From: Ramazzottius varieornatus
Taxonomy: Eukaryota > Tardigrada > Eutardigrada > Parachela > Ramazzottiidae
Assembly: GCA_001949185.1 (NCBI GenBank)
Contig: BDGG01000007.1
Span: 1,883,079-1,947,078, forward strand
Direction: 5' to 3'
DNA length: 64,000 bases
This document shows positions 53,896-64,000 of the stretch, piece by piece; position 1 is the stretch's first letter, and every line of letters begins with the position of its first letter. Made by a program: the position numbers and the translations under genes. Below the pieces are notes generated by a model, which made no database searches, had not been told where the DNA came from, and saw only the letters and a program-made list of their open reading frames with translations.

Positions 53896-56800
53896 TCAGA
53901 GACTACCGCTCCTATCCGCGTCATTCGCTCCTTCTTCCTCTTCCTTGAGCGCTGCCTTGCCGGTGACTCTGGGTGTTGCTAACTTGAACTGTAACGCGTC
54001 TTTCTCTTGAGCCAGCATCGTCGAACGCCGACTCAGCACTTGAATCTCTTCCTCCTTCTCTCGCATGTCCGACCTCAGCTTCCTTAAAATAATCACATAA
54101 AATCAGGACACATCAACAAACAATCCCAGCTGTCAGAAGCAGGTCAGCAAATCGTCAGCAAATCCTCAGCATCACAGGAAAAAATCTTCAACTATCGTAA
54201 ACAAAATTACCGAAACTGTTGTCTACTGAAAATCGGCATCAAAGTAAAGTCAATCATTCTTCCTGCCAAGTCGCGCACCTTATACCATAATCGTAACGAT
54301 CATGTGCGCCACTTGAACTGAATGTGGGATGTTTCGGTCAAGCGGCGCACATTTACTTGACGGTATACAGGTACTACTGTCAACCATGGGGAAGTGCGCC
54401 TCTTCCAGTACAAAATTCGTCAGTTACCACAAATAACTTTGCACATACTTCTCGGTGGTGGCCAGAGCTTGATTACGGACCGTCAAGTCTTCAACCTTCA
54501 TCTTGACATTGGCGTTCTCCTTCTCGACGGCTGTCAGGCGTTCATTGTGCAAGCGGACATCGGCCAGCTCCGTCTGTAGCTTCCTCACTTCTGCCGTCTT
54601 TATTTCCAGCGCACTGTGCCAGCTGGCGGCTTCCTTCTCCGCCTCTTCGGTCTTCTTCAGCAGAGCAGCCTTCTCCGACAGCAGCTCTTCCACCTCGGCT
54701 AGATGCTTGGCCTTCACAGTCTTCAACTGCTGATCAAGTTTCTCCGCCTTACCCTTGGCTTCACCCCAACTCTTATCCAGCCTGCTCAACTCAGCCACCT
54801 TCTCAGCGAGAGACTTTTCTAAGGCCTGTACCAAACTCTCTAGTGTCTGTATTCTGCTGGTATATTGCTGCTCAATGTCGGCACACCTACGGTCTCGCTC
54901 GCTCAAGTCTCGCTCTTTGGACTGTAGAGTCTCCCTAAGGCCTGCTTCCAGCTCGGCCACCTGACAGTCCAAGACCTCCTTCTCGGCGGAAGCTGTCTGC
55001 AGCAGCTTGTCTTTAATAACCAGCTCGTTGCGAAAACCGGACAGCTCTTGGTGTAAACCTAACACAACCATAAAATCAATTAAAACCAGAATTAGAACGA
55101 CTTGGGAGCTCGGCAAACGAAACGTACACGACTATTATTTCAAGTGGCGCACCCTTCCAGCCAAAAAAACTGAAAGCGTGCGCCACTCAAAAATTCAAAC
55201 ATGGTCTCTCCCGAGTGGCGCAGGCTTCTGTCCAATCACAATGAAATGGTGCGCCACTTGACATAACGACCTTGTGCCTTTTTCTCTGGCGAATCTCCCC
55301 ACGGGTAACTATTTGTAAATTTGTGCGTTCTTTACCTTCGGTCTGGCTGGCGATCTGAGCGGCCAGCTTACGTTCAGTCTCCAGCTGGTCGCGAAGGGAC
55401 AGAAGTTCGCTTTGGAGAGCCGCCGTGTCAACTGCGGCTTGAGGAGGCGCCGTAGGGCTGACGTCATGAGAAAGACAAGGACCGTCGTCCAGCGAAGGCT
55501 GCTTGAGTTTTTTCAGGGCCGAAGGACCCGGAACCACGCTGTGACTGTTGGCTGGTTCGGAGTGAACTTCCGCAACGTAGCCGACAACCTCGTCGCTCTC
55601 CTACAATCAATCAAACACCGTTGAAACTCCCCGCCAAAAAATGTTCGCAAATGGAATACGAATTTTACCGGCACGACATTGTCCACGCCTGACTGGCTGG
55701 GAACTTTGGCACGGAGCTGTGAGGTGGAACCTGAGAAGCTGTGAGGAAGAGCATTGAGGTTGGACTTATTGACTCGCGAGACGCGCGTCATGGTGCTTGG
55801 AGGGCGCAAGCTACGCTGGCTCTGTCCTGAAATAGAGGGGGGAAAAACATTCAGTGAGAAAAACTCGTCCCACAACCAGCCAAAAACTGGCAATTATGGT
55901 ATCACACTGAGACTTGTTGTAAAATCGAGGTGTCGAAAACGCCAGTCGAAATAGACCGTCTGACATAACCCGAAAGTCTAACCGTAAACTTTTTGATCGA
56001 TCCATTTTTACACCTTTCAACGTACAGTAAACCTAATTTCCTTCACGTGAACGATTTTATGGTCTACTTCGTGCATTTTTCTCTTGTGATGAGTTCAAGG
56101 TACATCTCAAACCAAAAGCCATCTGAGAGCCCGGCGAACAACGTGACAAGATTGTCCCCACAAGTGGCGCACGCTTCCAGCCAGTAACACTGAGAAAGGG
56201 CGCCACTTGCGAAAACAGGCTGTATGAATCTGTTTGACCAGCGTCATCTGGTCGAACTGGTATCGCTCTACCTGAAGGTGTGGCCATAACGCGGGCATTA
56301 TCGCCTCGAGTTTCGGTGGTGATTGTGGCCTTCCGAGCCAGACCGTTGTCCGAAGGCATCCTCGAGGGAGCTTGATGCGGGGTGGCTGTTACGGCCGCCA
56401 CATTCCCACGAGACGAGCTGCCGCTTTGCAGGGGCGTAGCGCGAGGAGGCTGTAACGAGTGATCACCTCGTGATATCCCTGATGGAGTCGAGATCACTGC
56501 AAGACAAAGAGAGCCGTTAAGTCAGTGGAGGATCAAGTGACCCAACCATCATCCAATTTCAGGCTAAGTTCCCTACTTAGCATAATTTGACGCAGAGCGA
56601 CTGATAAAGTCAACGCACCGGTGCGCCAGATGATCGCGTTACTGAGCAAACTATCAAACTTCCCATTTCGGATATTCGACTTGAGGGTGGCGCACTTTGG
56701 ATGCAAAACTAACCGTAGTGCTGCGCAACGTCAGTAAAACACATGGCAACGATCAAGTGGCGCACAGCGACATACACTGCCCCACCGAAAGTACGCGAGT

Positions 56801-58169
56801 GAGGAAGGAAAGGGCGAAAGTAACTCATGTGTTTTTGCGGATGTCATAATGGTCAGATTTGCTCACCGTCTTTTTCTATGGCAAGCTTCTTATTGGCTCG
56901 CGGAGCAGGAACCTTGACTCGAGGCACAGGAGTGCGCGGAGGAGGCATGGTAGAAGGTGGAGGAGCGTTCGACGAGGAAACCAAGGACGCTTTATCTGCA
57001 AAATAGAAAAGCCCACAAAATTATTCATTGAAGCAGTTATAACTTAACGATGAGTATGGCAGCCTTTCAAGTGCCCGAGCAGCTTTTTACGATCAATAAA
57101 ATCCGCCAAAAATCTCTTCTATCGATCGGGAATCGAATGACAGCCTGAGCCGACGGAAGCGATCGCTATCATCGATTTTTGTTCTCAATTCAATGCTGCA
57201 GGATACGCGCTCGTTTATCTGATTCTCTCCGCTTCCTTTCAGCAGTCTGTCTTTGTGGACATTTGCAAGTCAAAGGCCTCGGTGCTGGTAAATTACCTTC
57301 GCACACAAAGAGAGAGTTTCTGCGACGAGGAAGTTTCGCTGGACAACGCAGCCGTTGACTTTCCCACTCAATCAAGCTAGCTACCTAATCAACTGGCTGA
57401 AAACTTCTACGGATGAAGAGGTAAAACGACCGATCAGGTATCAAGCAATCAGCCTGATCGCTTAATGCTGATCGGGCACTCAGGTGGTCGCTAAAGCAAT
57501 CAGCCAAAATCGAACTTTTCCCGATCGGTCCAGGCTGGCAGCGTTTCAACCAATCAGCCCAGCGTTCAGTTTGCCAACAAACACGCTTCCTGATCCTGAA
57601 TTCGTGATGGGTGCCCCCCCGGCTCAGGTCGCACGGTCCTAGATTTATTATGATCAACGTTGACTCTGCTATGGGTGCTATCGAATGGAATGGACGGCGC
57701 TATTTGCGATGGCTGCTCTCTTTGAAAGTGATCCGAAGCACTAGAAGGCCTAAAGTAAACAGAAGTGAAACGGCATGGTCGACACCTGCTTTCTCCATTA
57801 AGCAAAGAATGGCTGGCGCGACTTTGCAGACTGGTTTTCTACCTGTCTGAATCCACATGACAAGGTCCGACAACCGGCCTGGGCCACAATAGGAATGATA
57901 AGATGGCTTCGTCGATGAGTGACAGGCACCTTTGGCCCCACACAATCGAAACAAAGTGGACAGAGAGTACCCGTCAACACGGACAGTGCGAGAAGAGACG
58001 TTTACAAGTCGATTAAAAGGTATAGTGACTTACTCGAGGCACTGCTGGACACCTTGGGTATCTTGATGGAGGGCAGCGTCGTCAATGCAGAAGATAATTT
58101 CGCCTCTGTCGCTGGCTTCCGACGAGATCGTGTAATCCGTGAAGGTGCGGGGGAAGCAGCCATGTCCAT
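53896..58169 (-). CDS. coiled-coil protein with disordered N-terminus, unknown family
   Basis: CDS joins 58169-58034, 56995-56867, 56496-56272, 55826-55669, 55600-55336, 55058-54449 and 54082-53896: 569 residues. Residues 1-~250 are Ser/Pro/Thr-rich and basic (APPPSTMPPPRTPVPRVKVP; SRITRSRRKP). From ~290 to ~540 there is one long heptad-repeat coiled coil rich in Leu, Glu, Lys (ELLSLRDQLETERKLA; AEVEELLSEKAALLKKTEEA). No motor, CAP-Gly, SNARE or FERM domain is seen. Such an architecture is common in microtubule- or centrosome-associated proteins, but I cannot name one. The start may lie in an earlier exon, since the frame is open back to the acceptor at 58255. Four of its six introns hold hairpin repeats. 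Confidence 0.75.
54268..54405. repeat. two hairpin-repeat units in the last intron of the coiled-coil gene
   Basis: CAAGTCGCGCAC..GTGCGCCACTTG at 54268-54316, then AAGCGGCGCAC..GTGCGCCTCTT at 54339-54405 with a longer loop. Confidence 0.8.
55141..55260. repeat. two hairpin-repeat units in a coiled-coil gene intron
   Basis: CAAGTGGCGCAC..GTGCGCCACTC at 55141-55190 and GAGTGGCGCA..GTGCGCCACTTG at 55212-55260, the latter with loop GGCTTCTGTCCAATCACAAT. Confidence 0.9.
56161..56209. repeat. hairpin-repeat unit in a coiled-coil gene intron
   Basis: CAAGTGGCGCACGCTTCCAG..GGCGCCACTTG, loop CCAGTAACACTGAG, preceded by GACAAGATTGTCCCCA. A degenerate unit lies at 56691-56770. Confidence 0.85.
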
Positions 58170-59789
58170 GTTGAGGGGCTCCTGGTTTGATTGTCTTATT
58201 AGATGACGGTGTAATTTTGCTGACGGCAGTATTGTGGTACAGCTCCTAGGACAAAGCAAATACAGGTAACGCAAAGGTTAATTATCAGGATGTAATGAAC
58301 GCTTACCAGCGCTATCTTACATGGCATCTGGCAAAAAACACGCGGATCATGCTGTCAAATCCTGGAGGCGACGGAGAGCACGAGGAAAAGGAGCAGAGTG
58401 AGACGCATATAAATTCTCAACTTGAAATCTGGCGCCAAAGCCGCAATGTAAATATCGGGCAGTATATTAAAACTTTTTCTGCCTCGAGGCTTCAAGTCTT
58501 CAACCACTTGCTCGATCGAGCGCGCGTGAATGGCGGTGATCCATGCTGGTCCTGCCTCTTTGTCTACACTGCGGTTCCTCGACAGATGGCAGCAAGCGCG
58601 CGCCGCTAACGAGCCACGGCAGAATCTGAAGGAGAAGAGTGCCCGGAAGACTTCTTCGTCGTCCATGCGAGAGAGGACAAGTTCCTGGTGGCGCAGGAAG
58701 ACCCAGCATCGGCAGCTATCCACGGGAAGCGTTCGCGGAGGACCGCCCCAGTATGGAAACTTCTGGGGAGAATTTTTCGCAAGTTACTGTTTTTGGAAGA
58801 AATTAATTTCTGGAGCGAAGAGCAGAGGGAAAGATGTCAAGAGAACATCGTACCGCAATCCGAGAACAAAAAGGAACAATGCCGGGAACTACCACACCAA
58901 GACACCTGCCTCGTCATTCTTCGAGGAGTGGGAAGGGACAAAGATCGCAGAGGATGAGAGCAAGAAAACGTAAATTGGAGAAAACTGATTTCGCAAGCAC
59001 GCTGTCCAGAAGGATATCTTCGAAAAAGAGCAATCTGAATGATAAATGGTGCACTTGTCCGTGATTGGCCATGCACGCCGATATCTACGCTCTGCACATG
59101 TCCATTATCCACTGGTACAGGGCAAGCTGGCGCACTTTCATATTCTCGTCAGTGTGCCGGTGCTTGATTGCACGGACGTCGGATACCCGGAAGTTGCAAC
59201 GAAAAACGGAAGTACATCCTGGAAATACGGATTATTATTGGTCCTATATGTTCTTAGTATTCACTCCCGAACAATTTTCAGCTATGCGTCTCCGGAATAG
59301 AGGAATGTACAAGCTAGAGAGCATCGTAGGCTGGTGACTGGTCAGGGCAAACTCGCAGGGAATTAAGTACTTCCGGTCGAAGAGGAGAATTTCTTCTCGT
59401 CAGTAGCTCTCTTCGTTTTGGCAACTTTTCGGGAACACAGTCCATCACGGCATCAAAGCTCCAATATTCGTGTGCCAATGATTTTTACGTTCCTCTTCTC
59501 CACACAAAGAATAACACAACATCATTCGAAATACGTAATATGTCAAACGCAACCGTGATACAGAAAGAAAATCTTCAGAGTCGATTTTTCTACAGTATGT
59601 ACAATGACTGTATAAATGATGAATGAAGACTAAAACGTCAAAGAAACGAGGATCACAAGTCAAAGCAAAAGTTTCAAAGTTCAGAAGGTGTCACCGAGAA
59701 GCGAAAGCGTTGAGGAATTGGGAGGAAGACTGCCGATGAGAGCATTTGCACTGTCCGCTACCAGTCCGAGATCATTTCTCTCATGTCTG
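58170..59789. other. gap: no gene assigned
   Basis: Contains an upstream non-coding or 5' exon of the coiled-coil gene (acceptor CCTAG|GAGC near 58255). Two overlapping frames on opposite strands at 58355-58973 have no recognisable domains. The right part is probably 3' untranslated sequence of SPPL3. Confidence 0.35.
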
Positions 59790-62700
59790 TCATACATCAA
59801 TGTGTTTACTGGGCGAGGTGATGTTGGGATGGAGCAAGTCGATGCCCGTCCACATTCTGCGCAGGTCACCCTTCAGGTAGGCCATGACCAGCAAGGGCAG
59901 AAGTGTGAAGGGCACCAGGTACAGAAGAGCCGGCTGGGCCGCCTTGAAGAGCTCCGACGAGACGGTGGCCGTCAGCAAACCTGTGGCAACCAAGGAAGAC
60001 AAACAAATGAACTGCCCTAGACCTTTCCACTGCTGACAGAAATTAACGGAGAAGGAGTGAGCAAGTTTACCGAGGAAGTATCCGATCAGGGCGCAGTGAA
60101 AGTACTTGACGCGATCCAGCGAACTGGCCGGTCCCGGAATGCCGCACTCGCCGTTCTTCAACTGCAGCTTCTTGTGCGCATCGAAGCGAAGAACGAAGCA
60201 CAGCAAAAGACCCGGCATTACCTGCAGGACACAATATCCACAATTTCTATTGGGTTCCTTCAGCAGTTTTCCCTCTGACAACGTTGACGTATTTCAATGA
60301 GGAACTGGGTAAACGAACTCGATGAGACTGTCTCCACAAGTAGCGCACATTTACCGTCTTATTGGCCGACAAAGTGCGTTGTTTGGCAGAAAGATTTCCC
60401 GGCTTTGTCTGCCAAGCAAACAATCTGCTCTATTTTAGCCAGATATTCGTAAGATTTACAGTTTCATGGCCAAATTTCCCTCGCTCAACTGCATCAAGAT
60501 TTTGACAAAAACGACCACAAAGATGTTGAAAGTCTCCGTTTATCTTTCGAGCGGAACCATCAGTCTTTCATTGTAAAATCTGACAGCTTGCACTCCCTAG
60601 CTGGCGACAAAGAAGACCAAGGCTGGTGAAGAAAGGTATTGATAGTTGTACTGACTAATTTGCTTGGCTATTGTTGACTGAAGCCATCGAGTGTTGGCCA
60701 AACAAAGACAGGGTGGTGCTTTGCTTGGCAGCTGGAAGCCGATACTTCAAGGCTTGCTGAAGATGCCCATCCTTACAAGACGGTACTTGCAGTCGTACTT
60801 ACAATGTCTCCGAGTCCCAGCATGGAATACTGACCGGAAGTCTTGATACTACAAAGACAAAGAGGAACAAGCACTTAATCAGAGGCCTGATTTAACGGTT
60901 GAGACTGAAGTTGATTGGGGGTAGAGCTACCTGGGAAAGACCAGTTTGCCCGGAAGACTGAGCTTGGGCGCGTCGTTGATCATGTTGTTGTCGACGTTGA
61001 GCCTCCTGGCTAAGGCTCTCATGGGATTGTCGGCCGAGCGGGTGGCCACCCGCACCATGACGTTGGAGTTGAAGATATAGGAAGAGAAAAAGACCCAGAA
61101 GACATCATAGAGGAGGAGACCTGTCAGCAGGAGGGTGGAGACTTTGAGGGAGGGCAGGCGGACCAGGGCGATAAAGGCCACGCACAGCCCCATCCCCAGC
61201 GCGTCCATCAGCAACCAGTGACCCGTTAAAGTCCACACAAAGACGATCGAGACGGACAGCGCGAAGGACACCAGCTCTGGAGCGGAAAAACGCCCACACA
61301 ACGGCAGTGACGACAGCCGACTCAACCTACGGAAAATCATTTCCTTTTAACTCTGATGTCAGTTTCCGTGCAAAGCCTTTAAGTTGTTCCGCTTGATCAT
61401 TTCTCTAACAAATCTTCACAAGAGATGTGATCGCCTTCGTATCCTGTACAGCCCTGTCAACAGCTGGGACGTCGGCCGAGATTTCACCAGCATCGTCAGG
61501 TCAAGTGGCGCACTCCTCCGGTGTGATTGGCTAAATGAGTGCGCCACTTGGTAAAGCGATCTTGTCGAGTTTCCAAGTAGCGCACGTTCTCACTGTTAAT
61601 GGCCGAAGCGTGCGCCTCCTGAAAACTATTTATATTAATAATTTTGCAGCTTGGTTAATTCGTATGATGGGAAATGTCAAACTGTTTTGGTTATCTTGGG
61701 GTGACATTCAAACTAGCTTCGTGTCAGGGTGCAATGGGAATTTATAATTGTGACGTTTCACCCACACAGAAAGCGTAATCTGATAATGCGCTGTCATGAG
61801 AGAGAGAGATCAGATAAAAGAGGATGAGATGTGGATAAAGGAGGAAATGACTTACGTGGCGCTGTTGGAGCAGGGGCGCATAAAATACTGGCACATGGGA
61901 AGCAACAGGAAAGCCAAGGCGATGGAAGCAATGACTGCAATACAAAGAGAAAAGTGTGCGGAGATGCAGTCGGCCAAGTTAGTCTTTGCCGCTTGAGAGG
62001 AAGCCACATTTTGTGGTGGTAACATGATCGGGCTACTTACTGGCGGTGCAGGCGGCAAACATTGTTTGCATGGAGTCAAAGAAGAAAAACATGACTAGCA
62101 AGGAGATGGAAGCGCCCACCGGAAGACACATGGCTTGGAAGGCGTCCACATCCGTCTGCGCCGAACTTCCTGCCACCACAAACCCTCATTTTCAATCATC
62201 CTTCCCAGCCAAACTCAAAATGCAACTTTTGTCCTGGCCCTGCTCGAAACACTATTTAGTGTACCACGCTTTGCCCCAGGCATGAAGCATGGAAAAGCAT
62301 GAAGCATGTTTTTCAGTCATCGAATGCGAAACGGGTAATCTTCATTAATAACCATTCGAAAGCGCACTCCTCATGCTTCCATGCGCACTTTTTCACGGAC
62401 ACACGACAGATAGAGCCGCGTGCCAGATTTGACGCTTCGAGCAGGGAAGTTGCATGGTTTATATATTTACGCTGTTGATTTTAACGAGCGGCAGTTATTG
62501 TTAGTACCTTCATTTCCTTTTGAATTCTTCTTCTCTTTGTCCGTTCGGCCATCTTTCTCGCCGTTAGCTAAGGCCGATTGTTGCTCCAAATTCAGCGACC
62601 TACGATTAGAGAAAAGAGTCAAGTGAAAGGTGCACTAGTTTTGATGGAATGAGCTTGTCGCACACACGGAGTGAGAGAGAGTCACGTTACTTTCTTTTGG

Positions 62701-63275
62701 CTCTCACGTCTTATCGGACAAACCGGAAAAGCAACGCGGCCCAAGTTGACATTCGTACGCTGAGCGCATCAAGTCCAAAACGCCAAAGTAAATCTCACCT
62801 AAAGCTGCCGTAGACAATCAGCAGTATGGAGATGAGGAAGGTGGAGACGCGGGAAGAGTCCATCAGCGTGTAAACCCTGCAACAGACCCAATCAACAATC
62901 AAACCAACTGACCACTGGCGTTCCACTCGACCACGTGACAAAGTGCATTGATATAATACAAAATCAGTCACGTGATTCGACCATTAATTTGAAGTCCAAC
63001 CAGTTATGGTAATTTGAACTGCTTTACGTCGCTTCTCACAGCATGCAGAGTCGCATTTCCGCACTCGACAGTTATGTAACCGCTAATTTGTAAGTTGTGT
63101 ATTCTTCATTGAAATGTTTTCCTGGAGAACACGGCAAGGAAAGAGAACGAGTGCGGGCCGAACATACTTTGCAAACAGGGAGACATTCGATAGTATGCAG
63201 GTTCCTGCCGTAAATTAGCCTCAATTATCAACAAATCGATAAACACTCTTCTCACCAGTCAAAATCCGACGCCAT
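59790..63275 (-). CDS. SPPL3: SPPL3, signal-peptide-peptidase-like intramembrane aspartyl protease
   Basis: Nine exons: 63275-63256, 62876-62799, 62599-62508, 62169-62041, 61934-61856, 61326-60931, 60848-60803, 60221-60071, 59980-59790; 393 residues (human about 384). Starts MASDFDW then [20 protein letters not shown]. Catalytic motifs are intact: [20 protein letters not shown] (YD), [17 protein letters not shown] (GLGD, at an exon junction) and the C-terminal [16 protein letters not shown] (PAL). The N-terminal luminal loop is Lys/Asn-rich. SPPL3 is a Golgi protease that sheds glycosyltransferases such as MGAT5 and so tunes glycosylation. Introns 5 and 7 contain hairpin-repeat units. Confidence 0.96.
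60337..60386. repeat. hairpin-repeat unit in SPPL3 intron 7
   Basis: CAAGTAGCGCAC..GTGCGTTGTTTGG around a loop in the inverse orientation (GTCTTATTGGCCG). Confidence 0.75.
61502..61621. repeat. two hairpin-repeat units in SPPL3 intron 5
   Basis: CAAGTGGCGCAC..GTGCGCCACTTG at 61502-61550 (loop GTGTGATTGGCTAAATG) and CAAGTAGCGCAC..GTGCGCCTCCTG at 61574-61621 (loop CACTGTTAATGGCC), joined by AAGCGATCTTGTCGAGTTTC. Confidence 0.9.
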
Positions 63276-64000
63276 CCTGCCAGTTTATCCTGCGAAAAGT
63301 TTCGATCAAGCTGCCTTGGCCGCGTAATGGATGAAGCGTTGTGACAGCCGTAGTGGACGTCCAGGAGAACGCGTCAATCATGAATGGCTGATGGACATTT
63401 TCAAGTGAAGCTACCCTCGATTCCCCCCTTTCATCCCACGCTTTTAGCCAAACACTTTCCGCCTGCTTTTGACAAACTGATTGGCTGCAGCAGCGCGGTG
63501 CCAGGCATGCGGGCTTGCGACGTGAGATTCCAATCGATCAGTCCATGATGACAAGTTGGGCCATTCGGTCCTGTTTGGAACTGGGAATTTCAATCAATCA
63601 AGGTTTAATCCACAGTGCCCGATTATGCATGGACAGGCTTGGCCACCAGTTCCTTCATCCTCCCGCTTCCGTCCTGCACATCCGTCGACAAATAAGTCAA
63701 GATGTAACTAGGACAAACGCCGGACGCTACTCTCAATTTCATGTCGAGATTGAAGCCTGCAATGACGGAGAAAGCGGAAGAATGATTTCATGGCGAGCGC
63801 GATCGTCGATCAGTTTCCACTGTTGTCAATTGTCATTTCAATCAAGTGGGTCTGCGTTCGTGTGCTTGCACACAGTGTTACACCCGGCTGGATCACATTT
63901 GATTTTGACTGCTCTTGGGCAACAAAGCCGTTGCATCGTGCGCGCAGTCTCTTTGCTTTAAACTTAATCAAGACAAAGGTGCTACTGCACTGTATCATAC
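63276..64000. other. gap: SPPL3 5' flank, no gene seen
   Basis: Upstream region of SPPL3 to the window edge. The + frame at 63515-63961 has no recognisable features. Confidence 0.4.

Noticed and set aside
58355-58973. Overlapping long frames on both strands (122 and 147 codons)
   Set aside because: Neither has recognisable domains, and both cannot be coding. The minus frame could hold a 5' exon of the coiled-coil gene, but I cannot show it.
33293-61621. CRISPR-like array interpretation of the hairpin repeats
   Set aside because: Units are dispersed over 28 kb within introns of a eukaryotic genome, with irregular spacing and no spacer-repeat periodicity.

Overview
The window reads as compact metazoan nuclear DNA. 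Evidence: multi-exon genes with short GT-AG introns (mostly 45-350 bp), TATA boxes about 100 bp before several start codons, rhodopsin-like receptors, a Golgi SNARE, SEC62, SPPL3 and a flagellar CFAP65. Gene density, intron size and the small Cys-rich PAN/apple-like modules (CGPKCQ..CTHFAYN type) fused to an astacin and a GH5 glucanase suggest a small-genome invertebrate. A tardigrade is my best guess, but the sequence alone does not prove it. No CRISPR array, rRNA, tRNA or prokaryotic operon was seen.

Region 1 (1-14.9 kb) is repeat-rich. It holds a small secreted Cys protein, the N-terminal half of CFAP65 (minus strand), a second small secreted protein whose tail lies in a transposon end, a broken pogo-type transposase, and a tandem array of three Ly6/uPAR-like genes. 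At least one array member is dead, with a MITE inserted in its coding exon. Region 2 (15-28 kb, minus strand) is a cluster of five related, mostly intronless class A GPCR genes (two intact, three broken) interrupted by an astacin metalloprotease with two PAN-like modules. Region 3 (29-35 kb) has an F-box protein, a dense block of MITEs with a perfect 46-bp palindrome, and a secreted GH5 exo-1,3-beta-glucanase with two PAN-like modules. Region 4 (35-64 kb) is mostly conserved housekeeping genes: SEC62, an SLC9B/NHA-type cation/proton antiporter, two low-complexity proteins, GOSR1/GS28, TEX261, a PAW-domain protein, GPAT3/4, a coiled-coil protein and SPPL3.

SEC62 (post-translational ER import), TEX261 and GOSR1 (early secretory trafficking), GPAT3/4 (ER lipid synthesis) and SPPL3 (Golgi intramembrane protease) all act in the secretory pathway. 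I see no shared regulation, and they are on both strands with separate starts.

The most unusual signal is a set of about 13 copies of a ~48-bp imperfect hairpin (arms CAAGTGGCGCAC / GTGCGCCACTTG around a CCAATAACAATGA-like loop). I found it only in the right half of the window (33-62 kb), nearly always inside introns. Exon coordinates for SEC62, GOSR1, TEX261, GPAT3/4, SPPL3, the GH5, the antiporter, the F-box protein, the coiled-coil protein and the PAW protein were joined by hand, and each sums to an exact multiple of three.
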